Source: Coffea arabica (lineage: Eukaryota; Streptophyta; Magnoliopsida; Gentianales; Rubiaceae). From it: a stretch of DNA of 64,000 nucleotides. Positions within the stretch are counted from its first letter, which is position 1, and each line of letters begins with the position of its first letter. A program made the position numbers and the translations under genes. Positions 12,520-24,898 of this stretch are shown here, piece by piece. A model generated the notes under the pieces. It was not told where the DNA came from and made no database searches. It saw nothing but the letters and a program-made list of their open reading frames with translations. Where the stretch lies: contig NC_092317.1 in NCBI RefSeq assembly GCF_036785885.1, positions 7,132,501-7,196,500 on the forward strand, written 5' to 3'.

Positions 12520-15500
12520 TTAAGCTGAATTTGCAGGAGAGAGTTTCTCTTGAAGCGCTGCAATCCGAGCCTGAAATAAGACGGGCAGAGACAACCAAGT
12601 TAGAAATATTGTAAACACTGCACAGAATAATCATAGAATCCTCAAGTATGAGAGCAGATATGTCAAACCAAGGCAAATTGAAATGGTGTTTACTAAGGCA
12701 CAAGAAAGTTTGAATCTTTATTTCCATTACCTACACATAATCTCAAAGCTCATGCAAGTCTTTGTCTACCATGTTATTTTATGCATATTAAATTATACAA
12801 ACTTGATAAGCTTTAAGTTACAGGCATTGTTGAGAGGATAGAAGAATTTGGTGAAAATTGGCAATCAAATTTGTCATATTGTATTACTTCTTTCCTACAG
12901 TGTCGTATAAATTACATAAAAGCGGAAACTACCAATGTTTGACCTCTAAAGGATGCTGGAAAACAGAAGTTTCTATGAAAATCTTAACCAACTTGGAGTT
13001 CTATAAACCATCTTATTGACTAATATGTATAACTACTTTTAGGATTCATATTGTAACCTTCTAATTCTTCTTGAAGAAGAATCAATGAAAATTTCTGATG
13101 ATAACAGCAAACTTTTGTTTATTTGTTATTCTAGAAAATTTTGCTGACAACAACAAGAGGCAACTTAGTTTTGAAATTTCGATGAACTTAGAAGACCTTT
13201 AGATGATCCATTTTTCAAAATGATGAAAACCAAGAAAGCATGACCCTAGAACCATATCAATTGTAGACTTTAATTCTGCAGCAACTGGACATATCAAACA
13301 AGAACAAGTGAACCCAGGATTTAGTTACACTGTTGGTGATATGTTTACCAACTGAACAATATCACATGGATTATGGACCATTGAGCTTATCTATGTTAAG
13401 TTCTGACTTTTTTTTTTGGTCAGTTTAAAATGGTTGGAAATATTGGCAATGCCACCTTGTTAGTGTCCATCACATTGGCACTACAAAAAAGCCTGTTCCT
13501 ACATGTAGGCATCATTTACAATCTCACTGTCACAATCATTTCATACCAGATAGGGCCATAAAACATCTTTGATAAACATGTGTACCAGAACATCAAGATG
13601 GCATCACACCTTGAAAGACTTGGAACGGCGAAGAGAAGGTTCTAACCCCAAAGCCATTGCATAGGACTTTTCTGCAGCATCAATTTGGTCCATGGTCATT
13701 AAAGCATCACCTTGGCAGATATAACCCTGTAACATCAGCAAACGTTGAACATCTCCACCAAAAGGCTACTATACTTTGTTTCTGAATCTCTAGCATGTTC
13801 TGTGCATCATGCTTCTGGTAGTTCATTGACGATTGTGCCAAGCACATCCTATACATTCAGTCCAGGCTTGCAATTTTAATCTTTTCTTTCCTAATTCTCT
13901 GAAGTTGAGGAAGAGGAAAATGGCCAGAATAAATAAAACAAAAGGAAGATACAAGCAATTAGCTGTCCATGCAGTCCATGAGGCTTGGCCATGGGAAGGT
14001 GAGCTTAAGTAAAGGACCTTTATCTAACTGACTAATTCGTCTTATCATATAAGTCAAAGTTAGGCAAATTTATAAAGCAGGATTTAGTGCTTCAAAGCAA
14101 ATGATCTGTAATTGGGGTCATTTTTGTTTGCAGTGAACTTAGAATAGCAAATTATTATGTTCTTGAAACATAACAAGAATGAACGTGTGGCAAACCTCAG
14201 GGTAATTTGGTGCAAGGGTCAAAGCTTCTTTAGCATCATCAAGAGCTTCGCAGACGTTTCCCATGGCTAACCTTGCTGTAGACCTAAATGATAGAACAAA
14301 ACATGAATTCCTTATTTCCTATCACCGAACAGAGTGCCTTGGCCCTCCTCATATATCACAAGATTCAACTCTGTGACAATCTATAAGATTGCTAGATACT
14401 AGTGCAAGTCCGCGAATATTGATTCACTGAAATGTGCGATCACTACAACCTCCAAATTCAGCAAATAATAGCACACAAACATCACTAAAACTATAACTCC
14501 TTGATTAATGAAAAAGCAATAAACTAGAAAAAAAAATTTAGGAATGTTAGCATATTAATTAGTTCAGATGCTATAACTCATCCCAGTTACAGAAACAAGA
14601 ATGTTTGCATCCTAACAAATATATATTAAGTGAATATTGCATTTCCCAATAACGGAAAAACGCATAGGTAAACAAATATGGAATACCTGGTTTTATACGT
14701 TACATGGGCACCTCCAAATGGCTTAAGTTCTATAGCCTGCATGAACAACATTGGCATTATCTAACAGCAATAATCAAGAAAATCCAATCATCTGCAAAAT
14801 CAAAACTGTAATTCAAAAACATCAAAGAGCCCAAGCGAATATCCTTGAGAGAAAATCAAAATGCAAAGCAAAGTAAAAGTGCATCTTTTAGCAGTTGTGA
14901 AGATAATATTAATCAAGTAATTAGCATAGATTAACTACAAAAGATCCTCTCAAAACCAGTTACTGATGGACGAAAACCCATTCATCTCTTGTACTTGCCA
15001 TTCCAATTTTCACCTTCTATGCTGCCAATTAACTTAATTCTACACCAATTAACTCCATCCTTTATGATTCCTCCTCTCAACACAATTTTATCAAGTAAAT
15101 CAAATAAACCTGTACTCTTCTTATATAACAAACTCAGTAACAGTACGTTAATTCTTCCACTATTCCTTCACCATAAAAACTGGAAAAAGCAAATTCCATC
15201 TTCAATCAATTGAGGTAAAAAGGCAATAGAATGTCAAGTCATTTTTTCTTTGGAATTTGCATTCTCATACCTGTGAAAGAAAAAGCAGGGCTCCATCAAG
15301 ATTCCCCTTTTCCATCTCATCTTCAGCTCTCTTCCTCAAAGCAAATGCTTCCAGACACTCCATACTACTCCTCTCAAAATCCTTATCATTCCTATGAAAA
15401 CCGCAAACCAACGAAACCATGAGATGGGCTGCTTTAGCAGGGGTCGAACAGTGGCCGACAAAGGCTCCCTGAGGCAAAACGACGACGTTGGGACCGGCAC

Positions 15501-15786
15501 CACAGCGGCCGAGGCAGCCACAGGAGTTGACGGAGACAGAAGGAGGGGCAATCCCAGATAGAATTTGAAGAATATCTAATGAACCTTGTCTCCTGCAAGT
15601 CCTGTTAGTGCAAACTCTTATTTCTTCTACTGATGTTGTCTTTAGATTATTATCTATACTGTTCCTTATAGATGATGATTTTGGCCTTGAAATAGTAGTT
15701 TTGATGAAGTTTTTTCCTCTAGGAAAAATGGGTCCTGCTGCTGCAAGAGATGGAGGTCTGAAGCTACTTAGATCAGCCTTCTTCAT
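12520..15786 (-). CDS. Chloroplast-type thioredoxin-like [2Fe-2S] domain protein with TPR-like C-terminus
   Basis: Five exons were built from GT..AG signals: 15271-15786, 14687-14736, 14196-14283, 13610-13726 and 12520-12570 (273 aa; all phases agree). The Ser/Arg-rich, acid-poor N-terminus (residues 1 to about 48) fits a plastid transit peptide. Residues about 55-110 form a ferredoxin-like thioredoxin fold. Cluster-ligand candidates are C59-x4-C64 and C91-x3-C95 (within NSCGCLGRCGAGPN), the spacing used by [2Fe-2S] thioredoxin-like ferredoxins. The second half (from about 140) has paired helices with TPR-like positions: AEDEMEKGNLDGAL, LDDAKEALTLAPNYPE and AEKSYAMALGLEP. The likely role is an electron-transfer or scaffold protein in the chloroplast. 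The exact partner is unknown. The last exon codes only 16 residues. Confidence 0.8.
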
Positions 15787-17489
15787 GCTAGCGCCGAGTC
15801 GTCTTTGGGTCGCTTCCCACTTCCCAAGCCAGTCCAGTCTGCGTTGGTTAATTCAGTTATTAGTGCTCAATTTGGCTGGCAACTCAAGTCTAACAAGAGC
15901 TTTAACTTTTAAGGGGAAGTTTTTTTTTTTTTTTTTTTTTTTGGAGTGACCGTAAAAATATAATATGCTTAGAACTCGTTTTGATTGTTAATTTTTGAAA
16001 ATATATATAGTAATGATTTGACGTGCATCAGATAAAAGATAATTGAGAAACGTGTTTATGAAAAATATAAGTTTTTGGATGAAAAATTACAATCCAAACA
16101 AGATTGTTTTTTGGTTGGACTTGAGCTCTTTTTTTTTTTGTTAGCAATTATGGTATTAAAAAACTTTATAACCCTTTTTTTATGAGGCACTTTCCTTGAC
16201 ATCCATTTCTTCCACTAATCTTTTTATTGATTGACTTTAAACTCACAAAGAATTTGATAGCTTCACTTTTTTTTTTTTCTTTTCCAAATCTCTTCATCCA
16301 AAACAGACCTAAAATCAATAGATTTATTTGGGTAATTACACTGTGCCCAATAGAGTTTTAAAGTAGATAGTGTCTTTACCATTTTATGACCATTTGTTTC
16401 ATGCAACTCATGTTCAACTCACAAAACTGATCATTTGAATTTGAATTATATTCAGTGTTGATTTTATACAGAACAACTAATCATGGCAAACTAAAGCAAA
16501 AGAAACTAAATTGCCTTCATGCTTGAATTTTATGATTCCTGATAAGTTGTCTTTCAGTGATTATTGATAACCACAAAGTTCAAAAAGCTAGTAGAAAGAA
16601 GAGTATTTAGAAGAAAAATTACAGCGTAAAATGAGAATTAATGACTTAATATGATGCAACGGAGAATATTGGGCCTCTTTTTTTCTTTGGTATAAAACAA
16701 GCGTTTGGATGCTGAATGTTCGGCCCAAAGCATAATCGCCTTGTCCTAAGGAGAATTCTTGATAGTGGGGAGGAACTGAGAAGTAAGAACAGTGGAAAAT
16801 TTGATTGGGATGAGGTGAAATGCATTGTTCTACCTGGCTACATGTTTATCAGCACCATCACCTTGTATAATCAACCGTAGGATTGAAGTAAAATCGTTTT
16901 GACAACTAATCCTAGTTATACAAGCAGTGTTTAGAATAGCATTCCACCACTCAAATCATCTAGTTTCACTACCCAAGTTTGTACCATATAAAGCAGCATC
17001 CTCAAATGGCCATGAACTCAATTGCTCGTCTAAAAAGCTTCCACAGGTGAAAGGAAACCTTCTGCGATCATTATCAGAAACAATCAGATGACTTCTCACA
17101 TCAATCCCCAGTTGAAAGTACTTCGAAAGTTCGATGTGTTGGCATTGACGAATCCTCGTGTCATTACACAGACAAGTGTCAACTGGTGTTAAAATACATC
17201 TTTGTTGTCTAAATGACAATGCTCACAAACTCTCAAATTGTTGCCTTTTTTCAAGCAATTTGAGCAGCTTTTCATGACCTGAATCAGAATGTTTACCTGC
17301 ATGTCAGTCATTGTATTGCTAGTTATGCATTTGCATTTGGTTAGTCTTATTAATCTCCAAAGAATGAATGGCATATACATTAACATACCCAACTTTGTGA
17401 TCCTTTCCTGGGATGGTTAATTGGTTATACTTAGCCCTTGACTTTGGAGTAGGAACAGAGAGTAAAAAACTTACATGGCATAAGAATAT
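15787..17489. other. Intergenic region with poly-T run and an unrecognised ORF pair
   Basis: This is the 5' side of the [2Fe-2S]/TPR gene and the 3' side of the first receptor kinase. It has a poly-T run near 15918-15942 and a reverse-oriented copy of the dispersed 140-bp repeat (about 15975-16105). Two short minus-strand frames (16956-17219 and 17189-17392) have protein-like composition; one ends SSWPFEDAALYGTNLGSETR. They could be a terminal exon or a decayed gene. I do not recognise them. Confidence 0.45.
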
Positions 17490-20400
17490 TCATCTGCCCT
17501 CTACTTCTGAAATGGTGACTTTATTCATGGAGCAATGTACTGGATTTTGAGGTAAGTTGGCATTCTTGAGACTCATAATTTCCGAAAAAGCTGGTCTCTT
17601 CGGAGAAGCAAGAACCATGGATTCGTTGAAGAGCATAGATACGACTTCTGACATGGTTGGTCTGTCTGCTGCCTTCTCTTGCACACACAACAAACCAACT
17701 TGAACGCATTTTAGTGCTTCAGGTTTTGGAACTGCTTCATTTAGACTAGAATCTGTAATATCTGAAAGACTTCCTTCTATCCATAAATCCCAGACCTGAA
17801 ATAAAAAACAAGAAATGTGATGAATGATCATTGCTCAAATTAATGAAGCTGAAACATGGAATTCGGAAATATAAACGACTCGAAATATATTATGAATCTT
17901 ACATGTCCTATTAAGTTCAGATGACGGTCAGAGTCATGGAAAGCAGTGTTTTTCTTCCCAGTTATGATCTCAAGAATCATGACTCCAAAGCTAAACACAT
18001 CAGACTTCTCAGAAAAAATACCATCCATGGCATACTCAGGAGACATATAACCACTGTTGCAGCACCAAATGAAAATGATCATAGCTAATCTAGGGTTTCA
18101 TGAAATGTGTAGTTCTCCTAAAAACAGTAACAAGAAAAAGAAGTCTTTGAACTTACTATGTCCCAACAATTCTACTCGTGTTTGCACGCAATTCATTATC
18201 TCCAAAAATTCTGGCGGTTCCAAAATCTGAAATTTTGGGATTCATGTCATTGTCCAGTAAAACGTTGCTTGGCTTTAGATCTCTATGGATGATTTTTAAT
18301 CTAGAATACTTATGAAGGTATAGAAGTCCTTGAGCTACCCCTTCAATGATTTTCAACCGAGCTTTCCAATCTAGTACATCTTGCTTTGCTGTATCTGTTA
18401 GAAAATGTTGGAGTCTTTTCACAAACATACTTTCCGTTGACAACAAAATCAACATTACTAGGTAATAATTCTTACCAAAAAGAAACGAATCCAAACTTTT
18501 ATTTGGCAAGTACTCGTATACTAATATCCGCTCCTCTCCATGAGTACAGTAACCTAGCAATTTAACAAGGTTTCGATGTTGCAGCTTGGAGATGACTGTA
18601 ACTTCATTCTTGAATTGTTCTGTTCCATATATGGTCATTTTGTTCAGTCTTTTCACTGCAACCTCCAGCCCATTATTAAACTTACCCTGACATGAAAATC
18701 ATTACTCGGGTCATGTGAAATGAGTGATACCATTAGGATTCAGTTACCTAAAATCAATTTTTAGAAACGAAGATGTTGTGTGAATCAGCTTTCAAAATGA
18801 AGCGGGGTTCTTAGAGGGAACTCTTTACCTTGTAGACAGGCCCAAATCCTCCTTGACCAAGTCTTTTGGCTTCAGAAAAATGGTCAGTGGCACTCTCTAT
18901 GCTTGAAAAACTGAAAAAAATTGATTCATCGTCCTCTTTGTCACCGTCTGCTGACCATTCGACTCTTTTCAATTTATTTATAGCTGTGCAAAATAAATAC
19001 TGCTCTCAGCCCATCTGGTTAGGATAGAGTGTCATAATAAAAATTGTTGCACCTTATCAAAAGAAATAAAAAAGAGTGAAGTACCTCCAATTCCACTAAC
19101 TTTTTTCCTTTGCAAGATGCAATACAAAGAAAGCAGTGTAAGAGTTGCCAGAAATGGTGCTACAACACCAATAGACAATTTCAACTTCCACGTTGATTTC
19201 TGTCTCTTAGAAGAGCCAAGAGCAGGGGTTGGCGAATCATTAGGAACTACATTAGTAGAAAAAGAATCAGCTTTGTTTTAATCTAAATTCATTTGATTGG
19301 CTACAAGAGAGTGCTTATAGCAGAGCACATTTTCTTAATTAAACAACTTGAACAGATGATTGTATAATCTTGGCTACACAATATTGAACGAACAAGGAAT
19401 AAAAAAAGGATGAAGATATCATCAATATACAAACATTAGATATTTCTACAGCTGGCCAGCCTGAAATAAAAAAATAACGGACAATTACTAATGGTCTCCA
19501 CGCCCCAGATTCCAGGAGCGGTACAATACCTCCTGGTATTGCTCTTGCGTCCTAGCTCAATGACTGATCTAATTTGCACAATACACCGTTCAATCGACAT
19601 ATAAACGGGGAACCAATCTGATATTTGGCACTCCTGATGCAGATTTTTTATTACCATGTCAAATATCTACAAGTATTATGGCACAATCATCATGAAAGCA
19701 TTGCATCTATTCTGGATAAGCACTAGCCAACAATCACCTAAAGAAGACATGGTCATTTCAGATGACTGTGCCTGATAAACTGTACAATATCATCAAATGC
19801 CAAACATCGAAATGTAAAGAGTAAAAGAGTCACGACATGGATCAATATATACTGATTAGTTTTAGAATTACATGTTAGTCCCAATATCAGGTATCCATGA
19901 ATGCACTGCAATGACCTCTAACTAAACTTACCTCAAAATCAATATAATTTTGGAAAATTTTAGCATCCCTTTTGAGTACCATACCCATAGTTATAATCCA
20001 ATAATCTATTATCACATAATTCAATAATTTAAAGTCCTAAAATCATTTTAGAACCGATATTTCTTTTACATATTTAACAGTGAATTGATACTCATCAATA
20101 TGGGTACTACTCCATACTCAAAAGGTACGGTAGAAGTCCATAATTTTGCGAACTTTTCTGTTACCCTTAATGGATCAAATGGACATAAGGTCTATAAGTA
20201 TATGCTATTCTAAGTTTAGAGGGCAAAAAATAAAAAAAAATACAGGGATAAAAGTATAATTATATAAATCCAAACCACTGCCAAAACTCACCTCCCATGG
20301 GGATATATAACAGATTCCCGGCGGTGAAGTTAGCCGTTGGATTATATCTCTTCACCAAATCAGCAGTCAAATTATTCGCAGCAGCCACGGACTCCAGCGT

Positions 20401-20952
20401 CTCCCCATCCTGGACAGGCCACGTAACAAAGTACCTGTATCCATTCGACACCTCCCCGCCGCAGGAGCAATTCACAGGCACGTTCAGGACACCAATATGC
20501 GGGACGGAAACACCATTTCCGGGATAAGAATTGAACCTCTTCAACCAAGCGGCACTGGTCAAATTAGAATAGGACACTTTTGCGATTGTATCAAAAGTTG
20601 TTTGGGTTGACGACGTGACATTGTAGCTGAAAACACGGGCTAAAAAGTTGTTATCGAAGCAGTCACAGTTAAAGGGTATGTTTATTCTGATTCCGGCCAG
20701 GAGTATATCCCTGCCGGGAACTATGCTGATATTGGCCCGGTTGCTGTCGGTTATGCTTGCTGTTGGGATGTTGAAAAGACTGGCAATGTAAGTTAAATTT
20801 TCGCCAGCCCAGGTGTAGTAGGAGCCTTGAGCTAAGTCGCAGCCTGAGGTGCAGCTTCCATGGACTTGTGAAGTTTGGACTGAGAATAGGATTGCGGTCC
20901 TAAGAAGTAGTAATCGCGGAATTAGTGTTCTTGATTTGGATGAGAAGAACAT
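17490..20952 (-). CDS. LysM receptor-like kinase with a DUF26/SD1-type kinase domain (unit 1)
   Basis: Seven exons: 20292-20952, 19085-19246, 18829-18983, 18476-18686, 18157-18394, 17903-18053 and 17490-17795 (627 aa; all junction phases fit). The signal peptide covers about residues 1-32. The LysM ectodomain has the C..C..CxC..CxC pattern (C34, C38, C96/C98, C162/C164) and most resembles CERK1-type chitin receptors. A short linker and a transmembrane segment (about 244-265) follow. The kinase has [10 protein letters not shown], the lysine in [12 protein letters not shown] and DFGTAR, so it should be active. The kinase and its exon pattern are those of cysteine-rich/S-domain receptor kinases, not of LysM kinases. 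An earlier in-frame ATG at 21042 would add 30 residues; 20952 gives the better signal peptide. The likely role is cell-surface sensing of chitin-like glycans. The 1-kb intron 1 leaves some doubt that both halves form one transcript. Confidence 0.72.
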
Positions 20953-21778
20953 GATCGGATTGAGACTTCTTTGCTGGTAGAAGAAGTTGGGACTAAGGGG
21001 GAAGAGAAGTAAGGGTGAGAAATTTTGTGGGGCGTTGTCCATTCTTTGTTTAGCATTTTAAATTAATAATGTTTTTTTTCTCTTCTAGAGATAATTTTGA
21101 AAATAGTTCTCAATATTTGTTATCCAATCGAGTTGGAGAGGAAAATTAAATTTGAAGACGACAATTGCACAATATAATTAATAGCATTTTATGCGCATTT
21201 AATTGAAATTGAGACAAATTTGATTCATTGTGTGATACTACAACTTTGTAGGTGACAAAATTTGTTGAACTTTGCTCGTAGCATCTATATTTATATATAT
21301 CAAATCCTCCTATGTTTATCCACCTAGTGGATTATTTTCCATATATTTCTTTCTTTCCCTTATTTGAACGTTGGAGATTTCATTTTTTGTAATTTTAGAG
21401 AGTTGCAATTTTGATCTCCAATATTTAAAAGATAGACTAAAATGATCCTTTATGTTTTGCAAAAATAAATTTAGTTCCATATGTCTAAAAAATGAAACAA
21501 TTTGACCTCATATTGGTTTGGACAAAAACTAACTCATAGTCTTAATATAGTCTCATAATCTTAATAACTAATCTAATTTTTTACTACAAAATGAAAGAGA
21601 ATAGAGGTTGGTGATGTGGTGGTGGTTCACTGAGTCATAGAAACAGTCATATTAAAGACAAAATAGAGGTCGATGTTGGTAGACTGAGTCATAGATTTCT
21701 AAATGTCTTTTGCCTCATAAATTACCCTACGTGCTAAGGATAAACAAAAACTTGAAAAGTTATATGTTAGGTTTAGTC

Positions 21779-21970
21779 GCCTTCTTAGGCTTGGTGGTGC
21801 GGGAGGTCAAGGGTTCGAACCTTGCCTCTCACAAAAAATTTGTCACAATATGTGACGGTTTTCATTGAACAATTTCGATGGAATTTCTACTCACATCGAA
21901 TCCCCTCCCCCTCCCCCCTAGAATATGCTAACTTAGGTTATAGGAATTCCATCGTATCGACAAAAAAAAA
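21779..21970 (+). mobile_element. tRNA-derived SINE with a 17-bp target duplication
   Basis: A 17-bp sequence, ATATGTTAGGTTTAGTC, occurs at 21762-21778 and again, without mismatch, at 21971-21987. The body between them carries a tRNA B-box (GGTTCGAACC), an A-box-like stretch upstream of it and a terminal A run (GACAAAAAAAAAA) just before the second copy. The other units lack it. These are the marks of retroposition by a SINE in the plus orientation. Confidence 0.85.
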
Positions 21971-22237
21971 ATATGTTAGGTTTAGTCTCTGGTTTATTAT
22001 AACAAAAATAGAGTATACAAGAGAGAGTATAAAATCTTAAAAAATAATTTCTAAACTCAAGAGGTACACCTAAAACTGAAAATATAAAAGAATCAAATAA
22101 TATAAAAGATTTATATATGCCTTTATTTTCCACCATTTCTTAAAACAATTTCAACCCCATAACGATAGCATGATCCCTGCATTCTTGGGAGACTTCCTTA
22201 ATACAGACGGGGAATTAAGGAGCACCTTTCTTTCCTG

Positions 22238-22462
22238 TTAGCTGTCCTGAAGCCAATTCAACAATAATGCATTCTTCTCGATTGATGGGAAGAACACCTT
22301 TCCTTTCTTTCCTGTTTGCTGTCCTCCTGATCCCAATTCAAAGCTGCATTGCCAAGTGTCATTGAACTTGATTTGCGACCTAAACAGTTTGTCGTGTCCC
22401 TGCCCTGCATCATCAAGCGAAATTAATCGCATAATTTCCCAACACCCCACCTCCATTGTCAA
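22238..22462 (-). pseudogene. Small ORF of a repeated family, copy in unit 1 flank
   Basis: This frame contains NDTWQCSFELGSGGQQTGKK. Related frames occur at the same relative place in the flanks of units 4 (56021-56287) and 5 (62368-62595). Upstream the copy is out of frame with the best copy, so it is probably decayed. I do not recognise the protein. Confidence 0.35.
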
Positions 22463-23146
22463 GATCCAGCACTTTCATGATGCCCTGTTATTCAAAATAT
22501 TGTGGAAAAAGACACCCGTGGAAACGTGTTGTTAGTTCTTGTCTGGACCAAGAATTTTGGACGCTGTCATCTGCCAGTGCTACCCAACCATCGATCCCAA
22601 AGTCCTTCCATTCATTGTCCGTCGTTGCTCAGAGAATTGGAACAATAAGCAGCGACCCGCTAGGGAATAGTTGCAGCAGTAAAATGCTAAATAGAACCAG
22701 TCAATCAGCACTGGTCCACCTAGAGGATGTTTAGCTTTAAAACCGCTGTTTCAGAGATGTGAATTCTCCTCTGTATGTGAAAATCTAAGTAGTACTACTC
22801 AATTAGTAATAACTAGATTGGACTGCTGCAACTGTTTAAGTAAAATAATGTTTGATTACTTGAATAATTAGTCATCAAACTCAAATCCAAAACCAAAACG
22901 AATCCACAAAAGAATTGAGACTGATTATCTGCAGTGGCCACCCCTGAGTCCCTGACCTGAGGACACGGCCTGCTTCTCACCTTCCTCTGTATGCAATTAC
23001 CACTTACAACTTGCAACATCCGTCAGTCAGTCGACAACGGGTACGTCCTTTTGTCCTGGGCTATTCCTATCTTAAGGACTAAAATTTGTCCTAACCCACA
23101 GCTTGGTGAAACAAAGTAGGAAAATATAAGCCTGGCCAAGAAATAA

Positions 23147-24898
23147 TCATCTACCCTGCACATCTGAAATTGTGACCTCGTTCAAAGAACAAGATTCTGG
23201 ATTTTGAGGTAACTTGGTATTGTTAAGAGTCATAATTTCAGCAAAAGCAGGTCGCTTTGGAGTGGCAAGAGCCATTGATTCCTTGAGGAGCATAGATACC
23301 ACATCTGACATTGTTGGTCTATCTGCTGCTTTTTCTTGCACACACAATAAACCAACGTGAACATATTTTAGTGCTTCGCTTGTTGAGATCGTTTCATCCA
23401 AACAAGAATCTGTGATTTCTGAAATTCTTCCTTCTGTCCATAGATCCCAGACCTGGAATGCGACAAATGATCATTCCCAAATTACTGGACTGAAGGAAAC
23501 GACACAAGTAAAACTGCATTGTACAGGTAACTCACATGTCCTATTAAGTTCAGGTGACGATCCGAATCGTAGAACGAAGTGTTCTTCTTTCCACTCATGA
23601 TCTCAAGAATCATGACTCCAAAGCTAAATACATCGGACTTCTCAGAGTAAATCCCGTCCATGGCGTATTCAGGAGACATATAACCACTTTTTTTCTCGCA
23701 AAAAGTAATCATCTCAATTAGCTTAAGCATGAGATCAGAGATTGGATATTACTCGGAGCAAAATAACAAACAAGAAGATATTCCTTCAACTTACTATGTC
23801 CCAACAATGTTCAATGTACTTCCGCGCATCTCATTCTCTCCAAAAATTCTGGCGGTTCCAAAATCTGAAATTTTGGGATTCAGGTCCGCGTCCAATAGAA
23901 CATTGCTCGTTTTCAGATCTCTGTGGATGATCTTTAATCTAGAATACTTGTGGAGGTACAAAAGCCCCTGAGCTACCCCTTCGATGATTTTCAACCTTCT
24001 TTTCCAATCCAAAATATTCTGCTTTGCTGCATCTGTAAGCATTTTTAGAGTATTCTGATAGTTGTAAGCATATAGCTTACTTAAGCAAGAACAAATGAAG
24101 GTAAATAGAATTCTGACACATACCAAAAAGTACTGAATCCAGACTGTTATTCGGCAAATACTCATATACCAATAAACGCTCTTCTTTCTCAATGCAGGAG
24201 CCCAAAAGTCTAACAAGGTTTCGGTGTTGCAGCTTTGAGATCACTTTGACTTCATTCTTGAATTGTTCAATTCCATGTCCTGACATTCTATTCAATCTTT
24301 TAACTGCAATCTCTAGCCCGTTAACCAGTTTACCCTGAACCATGTATTAACATTAAAATTAAGCACATAAATAGGCTTTTTGGACTTAAAAGTTAATCGT
24401 TTCAAGAAATGTTTAATTAGCTTACCTTGTAGACAGGACCAAATCCTCCTTGACCAAGTTTGTTTTCCTCGGAAAAATAATCTGTGGCAATTTCTATGCT
24501 TGTAAAACTGAAGAACAGTGATTCATCATCTCCTTTGTCATCAAGATCTGGCCTTTCTAGGCCCATGAGTTTTCTAAGGTTACCTTTTCTATTTCTCAAT
24601 CTGCAACACCAGAAAAGTAATGCAAGAGCTGCTAGAAAAGTCGCTACAGCAGCACCAACAACCAATAACTTCACCCTTAAATTCTTCGATTTCTTTTTTC
24701 CACTGGGAGGCCGGCAGGTAACGAAGGAGAAGCAGGGACAGGAGCAGGTGAAGGGCCAACAGGAAATGAAGGAGAGCCAGGGGCGGCAGCAGGTGAAGGG
24801 CCAACAGGAAATGAAGGAGAACTAGGTGCGGCAGCAGGTGAAGGGCCAACTGGAACTGAGCCAGAGGCGGGAGCAACTGAAGGGCCAGAAGCAGCAAC
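23147..24898 (-). pseudogene. Receptor-like kinase, unit 2, with a 1-base frameshift (K2)
   Basis: Five exons match those of units 3-5: 24426-24898, 24124-24334, 23795-24032, 23536-23686 and 23147-23452. They code a Pro/Ala/Ser-rich extracellular linker with imperfect repeats (GPSPAAAP units), one transmembrane segment and a DUF26/SD1-type kinase with [18 protein letters not shown] and DFGTAR. The first of these exons is 473 nt, whereas units 3-5 have multiples of three. One base is missing near 24712 (GGAGGCCGG where unit 4 has GGAGGCCCGG), so the linker and the transmembrane-kinase part are in different frames. No signal peptide exon is visible. The PR-1 copy upstream is also broken. Confidence 0.78.

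Larger units (their letters stand above)
21010..23146. other. Unit 1 5' flank and spacer to unit 2
   Basis: The sequence from about 21010 upward (minus-strand 5' side of the LysM gene) is repeated at the 5' side of the other units. Markers are AGAAATTTTGTGGGGCGTTG, a TTTTGATCTCCAATATTT block and GCCCTGTTATTCAAA. It holds a SINE and a small ORF of a repeated family. The end near 22840-23146 is the 3' flank of the unit 2 kinase, also shared with units 3-5. Confidence 0.6.

Noticed and set aside
16956-17392. A separate gene between the [2Fe-2S]/TPR gene and the LysM receptor kinase.
   Set aside because: Two short overlapping frames with no start context, domain or splice partner; noted only in the intergenic entry.
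21785-21835. A tRNA gene, suggested by GGTTCGAACC.
   Set aside because: No cloverleaf can be drawn; the box belongs to a SINE with an A-tail and target duplication.
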